From contig CAUYUJ010019593.1 of the NCBI GenBank assembly GCA_963575745.1, positions 351,873-403,372 on the forward strand: a stretch of DNA of 51,500 nucleotides, written 5' to 3'. The position numbers and the translations under genes were made by a program. The notes under the pieces are model-generated. The model was not told the DNA's origin, did no database searches, and saw only the letters and a list, made by a program, of their open reading frames with translations. Numbering within the stretch: position 1 is the stretch's first letter; every line of letters begins with the position of its first letter. Source of the DNA: Prorocentrum cordatum (taxonomy: Eukaryota > Sar > Dinophyceae > Prorocentrales > Prorocentraceae). Shown here piece by piece: positions 40,568 to 50,263 of this stretch.

Positions 40568-40816
40568 GGCACTCGAAAATCATGTGAGGCACTGCCAGAC
40601 GAGGCGCCGAGCTCGGAAGGCCGAGCATGTCGAACCACGCCTTGGCTTGGGACGATCTGGAAAGTCATAGACTCTGTCGAGCCTGTCTGGGAGGGTCTGG
40701 TGCGCTTCTTGGTGCTTCTGGGGGGCTCTCGGGCGGAGCGCGGGGCCGCTGAGGTCGATCCGACGCCAGGTGGGTGCGACCTGGGCGCCCAGGACGGAGT
40801 ACAGCAGGGGCCTTGA
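40568..40816 (+). pseudogene. possible reverse-transcriptase relic
   Basis: A + frame of about 80 codons (RACRTTPWLGTIWKVIDSVE ... LVRFLVLLGGSRAERG) ends GAQDGVQQGP then TGA. GVQQGP resembles RT motif B (GVQQGDPLGP), and the preceding distance is about right. With no other motif visible this is weak. Confidence 0.25.
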
Positions 40817-40990
40817 CCTAAGGAACCCCAAATAAGGAACGAGGCCCCTTTTTTTCCATAAGTTAAACTTCGATTTCCCATCGAAAACACAAGGAAAGCC
40901 TGAGGCAAGCTGCGAAACAATCAAGGAACACTGAGGCCCTCCCCAACGAAAAGGGTTCCTTCTTCAGCGCCCCGAGCGCAACCGCTCAAG
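40817..40990. other. unassigned, with TAAGGAAC...GCCCCTTTTTT motif
   Basis: CCTAAGGAAC, GAGGAACGAGG and CCCCTTTTTTT here recur at 41,744-41,790 and, diverged, at 42,010-42,100. Confidence 0.4.
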
Positions 40991-40991
40991 G

Positions 40992-41371
40992 CTAGGCCGT
41001 CGGCAATGTATGGGCCCGCCTGGCACGCAGGATGCCGATTGTCGTAGTGCAGGCGGCGTCGGGCTCCAGCTTCGCTTCTCGCATCTCGCGGAACAGTGCC
41101 AGGGCCCACTGCCACCGCCACTTGCCCTTCTCGTGCGCCGAGATTCCGATGTTGTAGCTCTTGACGTCGCGCTCCAGCTTCGCCTCCACCATCTCTCCTA
41201 GCAGCGATAGGGTCCGCTGCCACTGCCTGCCTCTATTGCACGTGCTCATCCCGGCGTGGTAGCTGATGACGTCAGGTTCCAAGTTCACTTCCCGAATCTC
41301 CCCAAACAGGAACAGAGCCCGTTGCCACCGACCTCCTCTCTTGCATGCGTTCACCGCAGCGTTGTAGCTGA
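40992..41371 (-). CDS. PPR exon, three repeats
   Basis: After an AG border at 41,372 the minus strand reads VSYNAAVNACKRGGRWQRAL, FLFGEIREVNLEPDVISYHA, then GMSTCNRGRQWQRTLSLLGE and NIGISAHEKG. The third motif has one extra residue (KWRWQW) before AKLEPD. The frame runs on to a stop at 40,992, but the PPR part ends near 41,050, where ACTACGACAAT may mark a non-canonical donor (GA). Intact, it would contribute to an RNA-binding PPR array. No N-terminal targeting region is visible. Confidence 0.8.
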
Positions 41372-41372
41372 C

Positions 41373-41785
41373 TCGGGCTGGAGCGCCCTGACCTGATTAC
41401 ACCTGACCCAGCGGCCACTGAAGCCTACACGTCGTTCGTTTCTAATCGTGCTCATTTCTAAGTGTGCTCGTCTCTAATGGCTCCTGGCCCCTTACTGGCC
41501 AGGAAGAGGCCCAGGACAGAACAATTAGAAGTGAGAGGATCTTGCCCCCCCCAACAAAAATCAGCGAACTGGAAGAATGAGAAATGAAGAATGTGTGCTC
41601 GCATGCAAGGTGTGGATCGTCTGCTTGTTCCCCTCTCCTGTCTGCAGTCCCTGCCGGCGAAATCGCTGGCCTCGCGGCCTGCCGGGCGTGGCCTGCCTGC
41701 TCATCGGATGGCTTGCTGCTCGTTGCGCTGCAGTCATCGGCCTGACCTAAGGAACGATAAATGAGGAACGAAGCCCCTTTTTTTT
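41373..41785. other. unassigned sequence
   Basis: Contains a small hairpin, CTCCTGGCCCC...TGGCCAGGAAG, near 41,485. No gene. Confidence 0.35.
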
Positions 41786-41994
41786 TCGGCGGCGGGCCCA
41801 GGGGGGAAATGAGAAGGAGCAGGCCTTCTCAGAAGGCCGCGGGACTTCTTAGAAGTCCAGGGGACTTCTGAGAGGTCTCCTTAGCCTATTTCGAAAACAG
41901 ACTGAACTTCTCAGAAGCCCTCTCAGAAGTCCGAAAACTTCTCAGAAGCCTCGGAAGTCCCGCCCCTTCTCATTTCCCCCCCGCGCCCGCCTCC
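41786..41994. mobile_element. foldback element family D (about 209 bp)
   Basis: Terminal arms of about 40 bp are inverted copies: TCGGCGGCGGGCC...GGGGGGAAATGAGAAGG on the left, CCTTCTCATTTCCCCCC...GCCCGCCTCCGA on the right. The interior is packed with CTTCTCAGAAG palindromes. A related palindromic patch is at 29,797-29,885. Confidence 0.65.
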
Positions 41995-42673
41995 GATTTT
42001 TTATCCCAAGGAATAACGCGTAAGGAACGACACATAATACATAACGCATAGGGAACTGTAAAGAACGCATGGAAGCCTAAGGAACGACCGAGCCCCTTTT
42101 GAAAAGCAAGTGTTCCTTATTCAAGCCGCTCACTGTACTCGGCTACACGCAAGAGTGACCCTGGGTAAGAATGGCCCTTGGTGCGCGACTTTTTGGGGGC
42201 CCCGGGGAGACCAGACCTGGGCGCGCAAGCCGCTGCTACCGCTTCGTTTTCGGCCACCTGAGGGCCCATCTGTGCCCGCACCAAAGGGTCCTCCGGCGAA
42301 AGGTCACTCTTATGTCTAGTCGAGTTACTCGGGGATGGACAGCCCCCCCTTTAGTAAAACATGGTTAAGTGGAAAACGACCTGAGGCCCACACCTGGCGG
42401 GCGCAAGCCTGGAAAATAACGGCCACGGCGCCCTCTCGAGAACCGAGAACGGACAATTCACCCATCGACGTGTCACTGTTGGGGGCTCTGTCCACCCCCG
42501 AGTCACCTGCTGGTCCGCTCGCTGCCACCTGCTGCGTCAAGCCGTCCGGAGGCATCTCGGCCTGGGGCCGTTCTCGAAGCACGCCCGGCCCTTTCGAGGC
42601 CGCGGCGGCCCTACCGGCTCGGAAGGTGTCCGGGGCTGGGATTGTGGATGCCACGGCAGTGGGCACCCTAACC
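41995..42673. other. unassigned sequence
   Basis: No gene recognised. The minus frame from 42,675 (ASTIPAPDTFRAGRAAAASK) is open for 116 codons without a known motif. Confidence 0.3.
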
Positions 42674-42884
42674 ATCCTATCATTGAGTTAAAGATGTGTT
42701 TAACATGTGTAGAACATGGTCTAACAAAACCAGGGTGTAAGATGAATGTATCATTGTGTGTTTGACGTGTGGTAAGCCATGTGTGAAGCCGTGTGTTTAA
42801 CACATGTGGCTTAACATGTGGTAAACATGTGTTTATCATTATCATGTGTAAAATGAACTTAGCATGTGCCAATCCTATCATTGA
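42674..42884. mobile_element. AT-rich insert bounded by 13-bp direct repeats
   Basis: ATCCTATCATTGA occurs at 42,674-42,686 and 42,872-42,884 and brackets 185 bp of AT-rich DNA. The interior is built of GTGTTTAACATGTG-like words, including the hairpin AAGCCGTGTGTTT/AACACATGTGGCTT. The repeats look like a target-site duplication. Confidence 0.5.
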
Positions 42885-43870
42885 AATCAACCGTTCTTTT
42901 CATATTTAAAACATTTTTGAAACAACATCTTTTAGACATCTGGAAGTTGTTTGGCAGCATGTTTCCTCTCCGTTAATCGACTTCCACAAGGCTAGGAGAA
43001 AGGAGCGAGGAGGAGAGAGGGGAGATGAGCAAGCAGCAAGGTGAGGGGAACGATGGCAAATGGGCGAGGAACTTGGAGCGGGGCAAGAAGGCAAACGAGC
43101 GACGATCACACGAATCTCCCGATGGCCTCGACGCTCGCATGGCCGAACATTTGGTATATCCTTTGGGTTGCGTCCTCGAATGCACCTTGTGCTTTTCCAT
43201 TTGAAACGCTCCTTCTGGGCTCCTGGGGCTTGCACCCGGTCTTTTTTCAATTGAAGATCTCGCGCCTCAGACTGGGTTGTTGGCTCCCGGTTTATCGAAA
43301 CAACGGCTACAATTTATTCAAAATCGCGCTCTCGCGCGGGCGCCCTCGCGTGGGACATCGCAATTGATTACGCCGCCGCGCCCGCTACATTCAGGAATCA
43401 GGCTCCCGCTTTGGACTTCATCGCGATTTACTTCGGAATCGCACTATCGCTCGAGACTTCCTCCCGATTCATGCAGGACTGCTTCAACGACCCACCCGCT
43501 CGGGTCCGCCAGCCCGACCAGCCCTTCAGGTTCTGCCGCTAGTTTTCCTGCTCCTGGATATAAGCAAACCATCTTAAACTTGTTGATGCTTTGTTGTTGC
43601 TGTCTTTGCTGTTGTTATTGCTATTATTATTGAATTCTCATTTCTGGGCGTAAATATTGTTGATCCCCCCTCCAGTAACCGTGGCATCTTTCCTGGGGTT
43701 CGCACTCTGTTTTTGTTGTTTGGCCCCGAACTACAACAACAATGGCTCCCGCCTGATACGTCCTGACAATTTATTCCCAAATCGTGCTCTCGCAAAGAAC
43801 TTCCTCGCAATTATTCAGGAATTGCGCTCCCGCGTACACGATCCAACGTCAACCGCCGCATGGGTTCAAC
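42885..43870. other. unassigned AT-richer sequence
   Basis: Contains GAGGAG-rich 42,990-43,080 and a 50-bp copy of the 28.9-kb repeat at 43,105-43,157. 43,570-43,640 is TTGTTG-rich. No gene recognised. Confidence 0.4.
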
Positions 43871-43882
43871 AAGCCAAATTGC

Positions 43883-43897
43883 GGGTGGGTGGGTGGG
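43883..43897 (+). other. G-quadruplex cassette 1
   Basis: GGGTGGGTGGGTGGG preceded by AAATTGC and followed by ATGTTTGCAAAAA. Confidence 0.9.
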
Positions 43898-44808
43898 ATG
43901 TTTGCAAAAACGTGGACTTTGCCAACCCACTTGTAATAATCAATTCTCCTTTCGAACAAGATAAAAGCTCCCCCCTCCGGAAATTAAAGATACACTTCTT
44001 CGTATCGCGATTTGCATATGGTTCCTCCCCAACGTCCATCCGGAATGCGACTTCGTACCATCGCATCAGCCCAACCCGGCGGGTGTCGACACCCACGCCA
44101 TACTTTGCAACATATGCTATATACGCGCGCTCTCGTTTATGTAGTGCACACGCGCGCGCATCGTCGCGCGCGCATACCGAAATCCTTGAACAAATCTTCG
44201 GCTCCGTGGGATTTTCAAAACCGTCTGTCACGAAAACGTGCAATCAAACACATGGTTTCGTAACGAACCTTTGCGAAACAACATTTGCGCCCGAGCCCTT
44301 GCGAATTCTTGAGCAAACCACACGGTGTTCAACATTTTCACCCCATTGTGCCAGACGGGTTTCTCGCGCCGCATGTCGAACTCATTCGAAAACCCTTGCG
44401 CGCGTTTTTTTTTTGGGGGGGGGGCACGATCCGTGTCAAATAATGCCACGCGGGCCACTCTCGCGCGTCGGCCGCGCGCGCATGTCGAACTCCTTCAAAA
44501 AACCTCCATCGCCGACGCGAGGATCTCGTCATCGTTATCGGCGCTGTCATTGGCCGTGCCGTCGTCATCGCCACGTTCGTCATCTATCAGAATCGTGTCT
44601 ATCCTTGTCGGCGTCGCCATGATACCGCGCCCGCCCAAGTCACCGATCCGCGCTAAGGTGCCCGCCGCCGCGGCCGCGTCGGTCGCGCCGAACTAGGTGG
44701 CCGCTGTGCGCGCGAGCATGCGCGGATTAGCGCGGCCGCAGAGATGCACCAGCCAACGCCAAGCACCCATCGCAATCGCCCCCGCTTGGGTTTTGCAAAC
44801 CAACTTGC

Positions 44809-44823
44809 GGGTGGGTGGGTGGG
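44809..44823 (+). other. G-quadruplex cassette 2
   Basis: GGGTGGGTGGGTGGG flanked by GCAAACCAACTTGC and ATGTTCGCAAAAA. Confidence 0.9.
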
Positions 44824-45544
44824 ATGTTCGCAAAAACATGGGATTTGCCAACTCGTTTGTACACATAAGCTCTCCTTTCTAAAAACCGAACAGATTCTAC
44901 CCCCCCCGGCGTTATCCGCCCCCCTTTCGGGTATGTAAATCAAAGATGAATCTGACCACACGTCCATCTTAAATATGAATTTACACTATCCCAGGGGAAC
45001 CGGTCTCGCCCCCCCCGCCATCCTTTGCAAAACAAAAAATGCGCGCACACTCGTTTATCACAAATCAGAAGTTTGCATGAACCCCTTGCAGAAAATGGGA
45101 CGAAATGCGCACGCGCTCGTCGTCGCGCGCGCATGCCGCAATCCTTCAAAAACCTTCGGTGTCGGAAAGATTTCGCAACCGAATTCCCAAAAACATACAA
45201 AAACACATGTTATTGCAACACTGATTTGCTAAAAAAGCTTACGCGCGAGCTCCTGCGAAATCTTAGGCAAACCATAGGGTTTTCAAGATTTTCACAAGAT
45301 GCTACCAAACGGGCTTCGCGCGCGCATGTCGAAATCTGTCGAACGCCCTTGCGCGTGTGCCGTCGCGAGAATCCTTTGCAACAAATGGGACGAAGTGCAG
45401 ACGTGCGCGTCCTCGCGCGCGTATGCCGAAATCCTTCAAAACCCATCGGTTTCGGAAGGGCTTCAAAATCGTGTCCAAAAAACATACAAAAACACAAGGT
45501 TTGGCAACATGGATTTTCAACAAAAGCGTGCGCACGCGCTCTTG

Positions 45545-45549
45545 CGTCG

Positions 45550-45584
<35 letters not shown>

Positions 45585-46065
45585 CTCCCTCCTCCCGCGT
45601 CGTCGTCGTCGTCGTCGCCTACGTCGTTCTCTGTCTTTCCTCGTGTTCGTCGTCGTCGTCCTCTTTGGCGTCGTGGTCGTTTCCGTCGTCGTTGTCGCCG
45701 TGGTCGTCCTTCCTCCTCCTCTCTCGTCATCGTCGTCGTCCGTCGTCGGCGTCTCGTCGTCGTCCCTCGTATTTCGTCGCCGTCGCGTCGTCGTCGTCGT
45801 CGTCGTCATCGTCGTCGTCGTTGTCGTCGTCGTCGTCGTCGTCTTCCCTCCTCCCTCGTCGTTGTTGTCGTCGGCGTCGCCGTCCTTCTTCCTTCTTCGT
45901 CGTTCGCGTCGTCGCCGTCCTCCCTCCTCACTCGTCGTTGTCGTCGTTGTCGTCGTTGTCGCCGTCGTCGTCCTCCCTCCTCCCTCGTCGTCGTCTTCGT
46001 TGGCGACGTCGTCGTCGTCTTCGTCGTCGTCGTCGTCTTCGTCGACGTCGGCGTCGTCGTCGCCG

Positions 46066-46110
<45 letters not shown>

Positions 46111-46390
46111 GCGTCGTTGACGTCGTCGTCGTCGTCGTCGTCGGTGTCGTCGTCGTCGTCGGTGTCGTCGTTGTCGTCGTCGTCGTCGTCGGCGTCGTCA
46201 TCGTCGTCGTCGTTGTCATCGTTGTCGTCGTCGTCGGCGTCGGCGTCGTCGCTGTCGTCGTCGGTGTCGTCGTCGTCGTCGTCGTTGTCGGCGTCGTCGA
46301 AGTCGTTGGAGACGTCGTCGGTGTCGTTGTAGTCGTTGTTGGCGTCGTCGTCGTCGTCGTTGTCGCTGTCGTCGGCGTCGCTGTCGTTGC
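45545..46390 (+). repeat. (GTC)n degenerate microsatellite
   Basis: Long GTC-rich tract with CCTCCCTCCTC interruptions. The poly-Val/Ser/Arg/Asp frames it opens are artefacts. Confidence 0.95.
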
Positions 46391-46447
46391 CAAGTGCCAT
46401 GTGGTACCCACCGTCACAGTCTCAAGAGACTTTGCGAACCAAGTTGC

Positions 46448-46462
46448 GGGTGGGTGGGTGGG
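46448..46462 (+). other. G-quadruplex cassette 3
   Basis: GGGTGGGTGGGTGGG with GCGAACCAAGTTGC before and ATGTTTGCGCGAGC after. Confidence 0.9.
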
Positions 46463-46522
46463 ATGTTTGCGCGAGCAGTGGAGGTGGTCAAGCGCGGTGC
46501 AGGGTAGTCAATTCACAATTGC

Positions 46523-46537
46523 GGGTGGGTGGGTGGG
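46523..46537 (+). other. G-quadruplex cassette 4
   Basis: GGGTGGGTGGGTGGG, 75 bp after cassette 3, followed by ATGTTTGCGCGCAG. Confidence 0.9.
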
Positions 46538-46569
46538 ATGTTTGCGCGCAGTGGAGATGACGACTTCAA

Positions 46570-46700
46570 GTTCAGACTGTGGAGATTTCGCCACACAGAT
46601 TGCACCACGCACGCTGCACAACATATCAATTTCACAAAGCTTAGATTGCGCCACGCCTGTTGCAACACCTTTGACGCGCCGCATCGATTGCACAACGCTT
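46570..46700 (-). repeat. TTGCACCACGC minisatellite
   Basis: Words GATTGCACCACGC, GATTGCGCCACGCC and GATTGCACAACGC. Same family as 16,765-17,000 and 17,820-17,900. Confidence 0.65.
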
Positions 46701-47925
46701 GGGTTCCCCATTTCAAGAGAGTGTTTAGATCTCCCCCCTCCCCCCGGGGGTGAAGCCCCCCTTTTCGTAGTGCAAGTTTCATATGATTCTGCCCCAACGC
46801 CAAGCCTAAGCATGTGCTCGTATCATCCCAAGCAGGCTGGTGTCGGTCCCCCCGTCATCCTTTGCAACACCCATTCTGCGGGCGAGCTTGATCTTCATAA
46901 AAGGATTTCCCGAACATGCATCGTAATAAATGGGACGAAGCACACATGCGCGCGCGCCGTCGCGCGCGCATGTCGAAATCCGGCAAAAGCCTTTACTTTC
47001 GTCAGGGCTGCAAAATCGAATGTCCAAAGCACACATAAGACATGGTTTCGCGACGCTGGTTTTTACAAAAGAGAGCTCGCGCCCGCGCTCATGCGAATTC
47101 TGAAGCAAACCATACATGTTCAACTTTCATACGATACAACCAAACGGGCTTCGCGCGCGCATGCCGAAATCATTCGAACGCCCTTGCACGTGTGCTGTCG
47201 CGAGGATCCTTTGTAAACTATGGAATGACATGAGCGCGCGCGCCGTCGCCCGCGCGCCAAAATCTTTCAAAAACCTTAGGCTCCGCAAGGCTTTCAGAAC
47301 CGAGTGTCCCGACACACTAAAACACATATGGTTTCGCAACGACAGTTTCAAAAAACTGGCGCGCGCTCTTGCGAATATTTGAATAAGCCACGCGGTCTTC
47401 AACACTTTCATGGTATTCTACCAAGCGGGCCTCTCGCGCCGCAGGCCGAGATCATTCGAAAGCCCTTGCGCGGGTTTTTTTTTGGGGGGGGGCAACGCAA
47501 TCTGTGTCAAATGAAACCATGCGGCCACTCTCGCGCGTCGGCCGCGCGCGCATGTCGAACTCTTCCAACAACCTTTCTTCGTCGACTCGGGAACGCCGTC
47601 ATCGTCGTCGGCGTGATCAGCGTCGGCGCCGTCGCTGGCCCTGCCGTCGTCGCTGTTAACATCGTCATCGACACCGCTACTATCATCATCGTGTCTACCG
47701 TCGTCGACGTTGCCATGATACCGCGCTCGCCCAAGTCACCGACTCGCACTCAAGTGCCCGCTGGGCAGTGCCCAGCTGTCAGCGCCACCGCGGCCGCGTC
47801 GGTCGCGCCAAACTAGCTGGCCGCTGCGCGCGAGCGCATGCGCGGGCTGGCGCGACCGCAGATGCACCAGCCAGCGCCAGGCACTCATCGCAATCACCGC
47901 CGCATGGGTTTTGCAAACCAAGTTG

Positions 47926-47941
47926 CGGGCGGGTGGGTAGG
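47926..47941 (+). other. G-quadruplex cassette 5 (variant)
   Basis: GGGCGGGTGGGTAGGG, still four G-triplets, preceded by GCAAACCAAGTTGC. Confidence 0.85.
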
Positions 47942-48604
47942 GCGTTCGCAAGGGCATGGAATTTGCCAGCTCGATTATAAAACCCATTCCCCTTTCTAAA
48001 AGAAGAATAGATTACCCCCCCGGAATTAACGATCCACCTTTTCGTATTGCAATTTCCATTTGATTCTTCCCCATCGCCCGTCCTAAATATGAGTTCGTAC
48101 TATCCCAGCCAAGCCGGTACCCCCCATGATGGCAAAGTGCACACGCGCGCGCCGTCGCGCGCGCATGCCGGATTCCTTCAAAAACCTTCGATTTCGGAAG
48201 GATGTCAACATCGAGCTTCAAAACACATACAAAAACACAGGGTTTCGCAACACGGATTTGCTAACTAAAAAACTTACGCGCGCGCTCTTGCGAAATATTC
48301 AGAAAACTTTTTCTTATAGACGTATATATATATATATATATACATGGGATTCGCAAGGAATGCGGCCAAACGGGCTTCGCGCGAGCATGTCGAAATCTTT
48401 CGAGCGCCCTTGCGCGCGTGCCGTCGCGAGAATCCTATGCAAAACACGCGACGAAATGCACACGCGCGCGTCGTCGCGCGTGCATGCCGAAATCCTTCAA
48501 AAACTTTCGGTTCCGGAAGGATTTCAAAATCGTGTCAAAAAACGTACAAAAACACAGGGTTTCGCAACACGGATTTGCAACAAAAGCGTGCTCGAGCGCG
48601 CTCT

Positions 48605-49140
48605 TGCGTCGTCGTCGTCGTCGTCGCCGTCCTCCCTCCTCCCTCGTCGTCGTCGTCGTCGTCGTCGCCGCCGTCGTCGTCCTCTGTCTTTCCTCGTCGT
48701 CGTCGTCGTCGTCTTGGCGTCGTCGTCGTTTCCGTCGTCGTTGTCGCCGTGGTCGTCCTTCCTCCCTCATCGTCTTCGTCGGCGTTTCGTCGTTGTCCCT
48801 CGTATTTCGTCGCTGTCGTCGTCGTCGTCGTCGCCGTCCTCTCTTCTTCTTCGTCGTTCGCGTCGTCGCCGTCCTCCCTCCTCCCTCGTCGTTGTCGTCG
48901 TTGCCGCCGTCGTCGTCCTCCCTCCTCCCTCGTCGTCGTCTTCGTTGGCGACGTCGTCGTCGTCGTCGTTGTCGTCGTCTTCGTCGTCGTCGTCGTCGGC
49001 GTCGTCGTCGTTGTCGGCGTCGGCGTCGTCGTCGTCGTCGTTGTCATCGTCGTCGTCGTCGTTGTTGTCGGCGTCGTCGTCGTCGTCGGTGTTGTCGTCG
49101 TCGTCGTCGTCGTCATTGTCGCTGTCGTCGTCGGTGTCGC
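48605..49140 (+). repeat. (GTC)n degenerate microsatellite
   Basis: Second GTC tract, with the same CCTCCCTCC interruptions as 45,545-46,390. Confidence 0.95.
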
Positions 49141-49200
49141 TGCCTAGTGCTATTGGGTACCCACCGTCACGGTCTTAAGAGGTTTTGCAAACCAAGTTGC

Positions 49201-49214
49201 GGGTGGGTGGGTGG
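49201..49214 (+). other. G-quadruplex cassette 6 (last run shortened)
   Basis: GGGTGGGTGGGTGG, then AATGTTTGCGCGAGC. The fourth run has only two G. Confidence 0.85.
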
Positions 49215-49400
49215 AATGTTTGCGCGAGCAGTGGAGTGGACATCTCAGTGCGAACAGAAATTAAATTCTTCTTTTTATAAGAAGAATAGACTCGAATCCC
49301 CCGGAATTAACGATCCACCTTTCCGTATTGCAATTTAGATTTGATTATGCCCCATCGTCCATCCTAAATATGAGTTCGTATTCTCCCAGCCAAACTGGTA

Positions 49401-49783
49401 TCACCCCCCGCCATCTTCTCGCTGCTTCTCGTTCTGGGACGGCGCTTCGACCTGAATTGTAATGCTGATAATGTCGGGCTCCAAACTCGCCCCCCGCATC
49501 TCGCTGAGCAACGACAGCGCCTGCTTCCACTGCCCCACTAGATCGCACGTGCTGATTCCAGCGTTGTAGCCGATGACGTCGGGATCCAACTTCGCTTCCC
49601 ACATCTCCCGGAGCAACGACAGCGCCTGCTGCCACTGCTCGGCTTTACCGCAAGCGCTGACGACAGCGCTGCAGCTGATCACGTCGGGCTCCACTTTCGC
49701 CTCCCGCATCTCGATGAGCAGCAACAGCGCCCGCTGCCACTGCCCCCCCCTCTCGCACGCGCTGATCCCAGTGCTGTAGCTGA
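49401..49783 (-). CDS. PPR exon, three complete repeats
   Basis: Best-preserved PPR locus. Behind an AG border at 49,784 (CACTAG|TCAGCTAC) the minus strand gives SYSTGISACERGGQWQRALL, CSAVVSACGKAEQWQQALSL and YNAGISTCDLVGQWKQALSL, each a 35-residue P-type motif ending KVEPDV, KLDPDV or SLEPDI. The PPR part ends near 49,460, where CAATTCAG|GTC resembles a donor. The frame then runs on to TGA at 49,401. No targeting peptide, E or DYW domain is seen. Likely role if part of an intact gene: sequence-specific organellar RNA binding. Confidence 0.85.
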
Positions 49784-50263
49784 CTAGTGTGCACCCGTGG
49801 GGCACAATCGCAAGCGATTCGGCAAGGGAGCCTTGCGGATCATAGTCGGCGGCGCCAGCCTCTTAGAGACATCACGGGGGCCTCTTAGGCCATGTCGGAG
49901 CCCCCTTGGGGTCGTTTTGGGGGCCTCTTGGGCTGGTTCCGAGGCCGTGTGGTGACGGACCGCGCAGTGACCTCGAAATCCTAAGAGACCTCACCGCGCG
50001 GTCCGCCACCGCACGGTCTTAAGACCTCGGAGGCCCCTGTAGCCCGAGACGTCCTCGGAGAATGACCCAAGTCCCAAGGCTGTGCCGTCACTCCGAATCC
50101 CCACTGACTCACCACGCGGTGTGGTCACTAAACTGTTTGGGGGCCGTCGACTGTTGTGGGTCATCTTCGATGGCCGGCACGTAGACTGCCGTCAACAGAA
50201 GCTCCTGTTGAACGTAATCAGGGGCTGCCTGACTTCATACCACCACAAATTAGCTCAAATAAC
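49784..50263. other. intergenic with inverted repeat
   Basis: CTTGGGGCC-type words at 49,865-49,940. An imperfect 26-bp inverted repeat (CCGTGTGGTGACGGACCGCG at 49,945-49,970 against 49,991-50,016, 3 mismatches) has a 20-nt loop. No gene. Confidence 0.5.

Larger units (their letters stand above)
43883..46462 (+). repeat. duplicated unit 1 of the G4-cassette region
   Basis: Runs from G4 copy 1 to G4 copy 3. Contains CGCGCGCGCATGCCGAAATCC modules, a T9/G10 run near 44,405, a block with GATGCACCAGCCA (44,743), and a (GTC)n of about 850 bp (45,545-46,390). Unit 2 repeats this order. Open frames are not coding. Confidence 0.75.
46523..49215 (+). repeat. duplicated unit 2 of the G4-cassette region
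   Basis: From G4 copy 4 to copy 6. It repeats the module order of unit 1 at an offset of about 3.06-3.12 kb (T/G run near 47,480, GATGCACCAGCCA at 47,862, AAACGGGCTTCGCGCG at 48,368). It contains an extra GCAATC minisatellite (46,570-46,700) and a shorter (GTC)n (48,605-49,140). Confidence 0.75.

Noticed and set aside
45210-46400. Asp-rich 396-codon minus frame and Ser-rich 435-codon + frame
   Set aside because: Both are translations of the (GTC)n tract. The remaining parts come from the CGCGCATG modules and show no domain.
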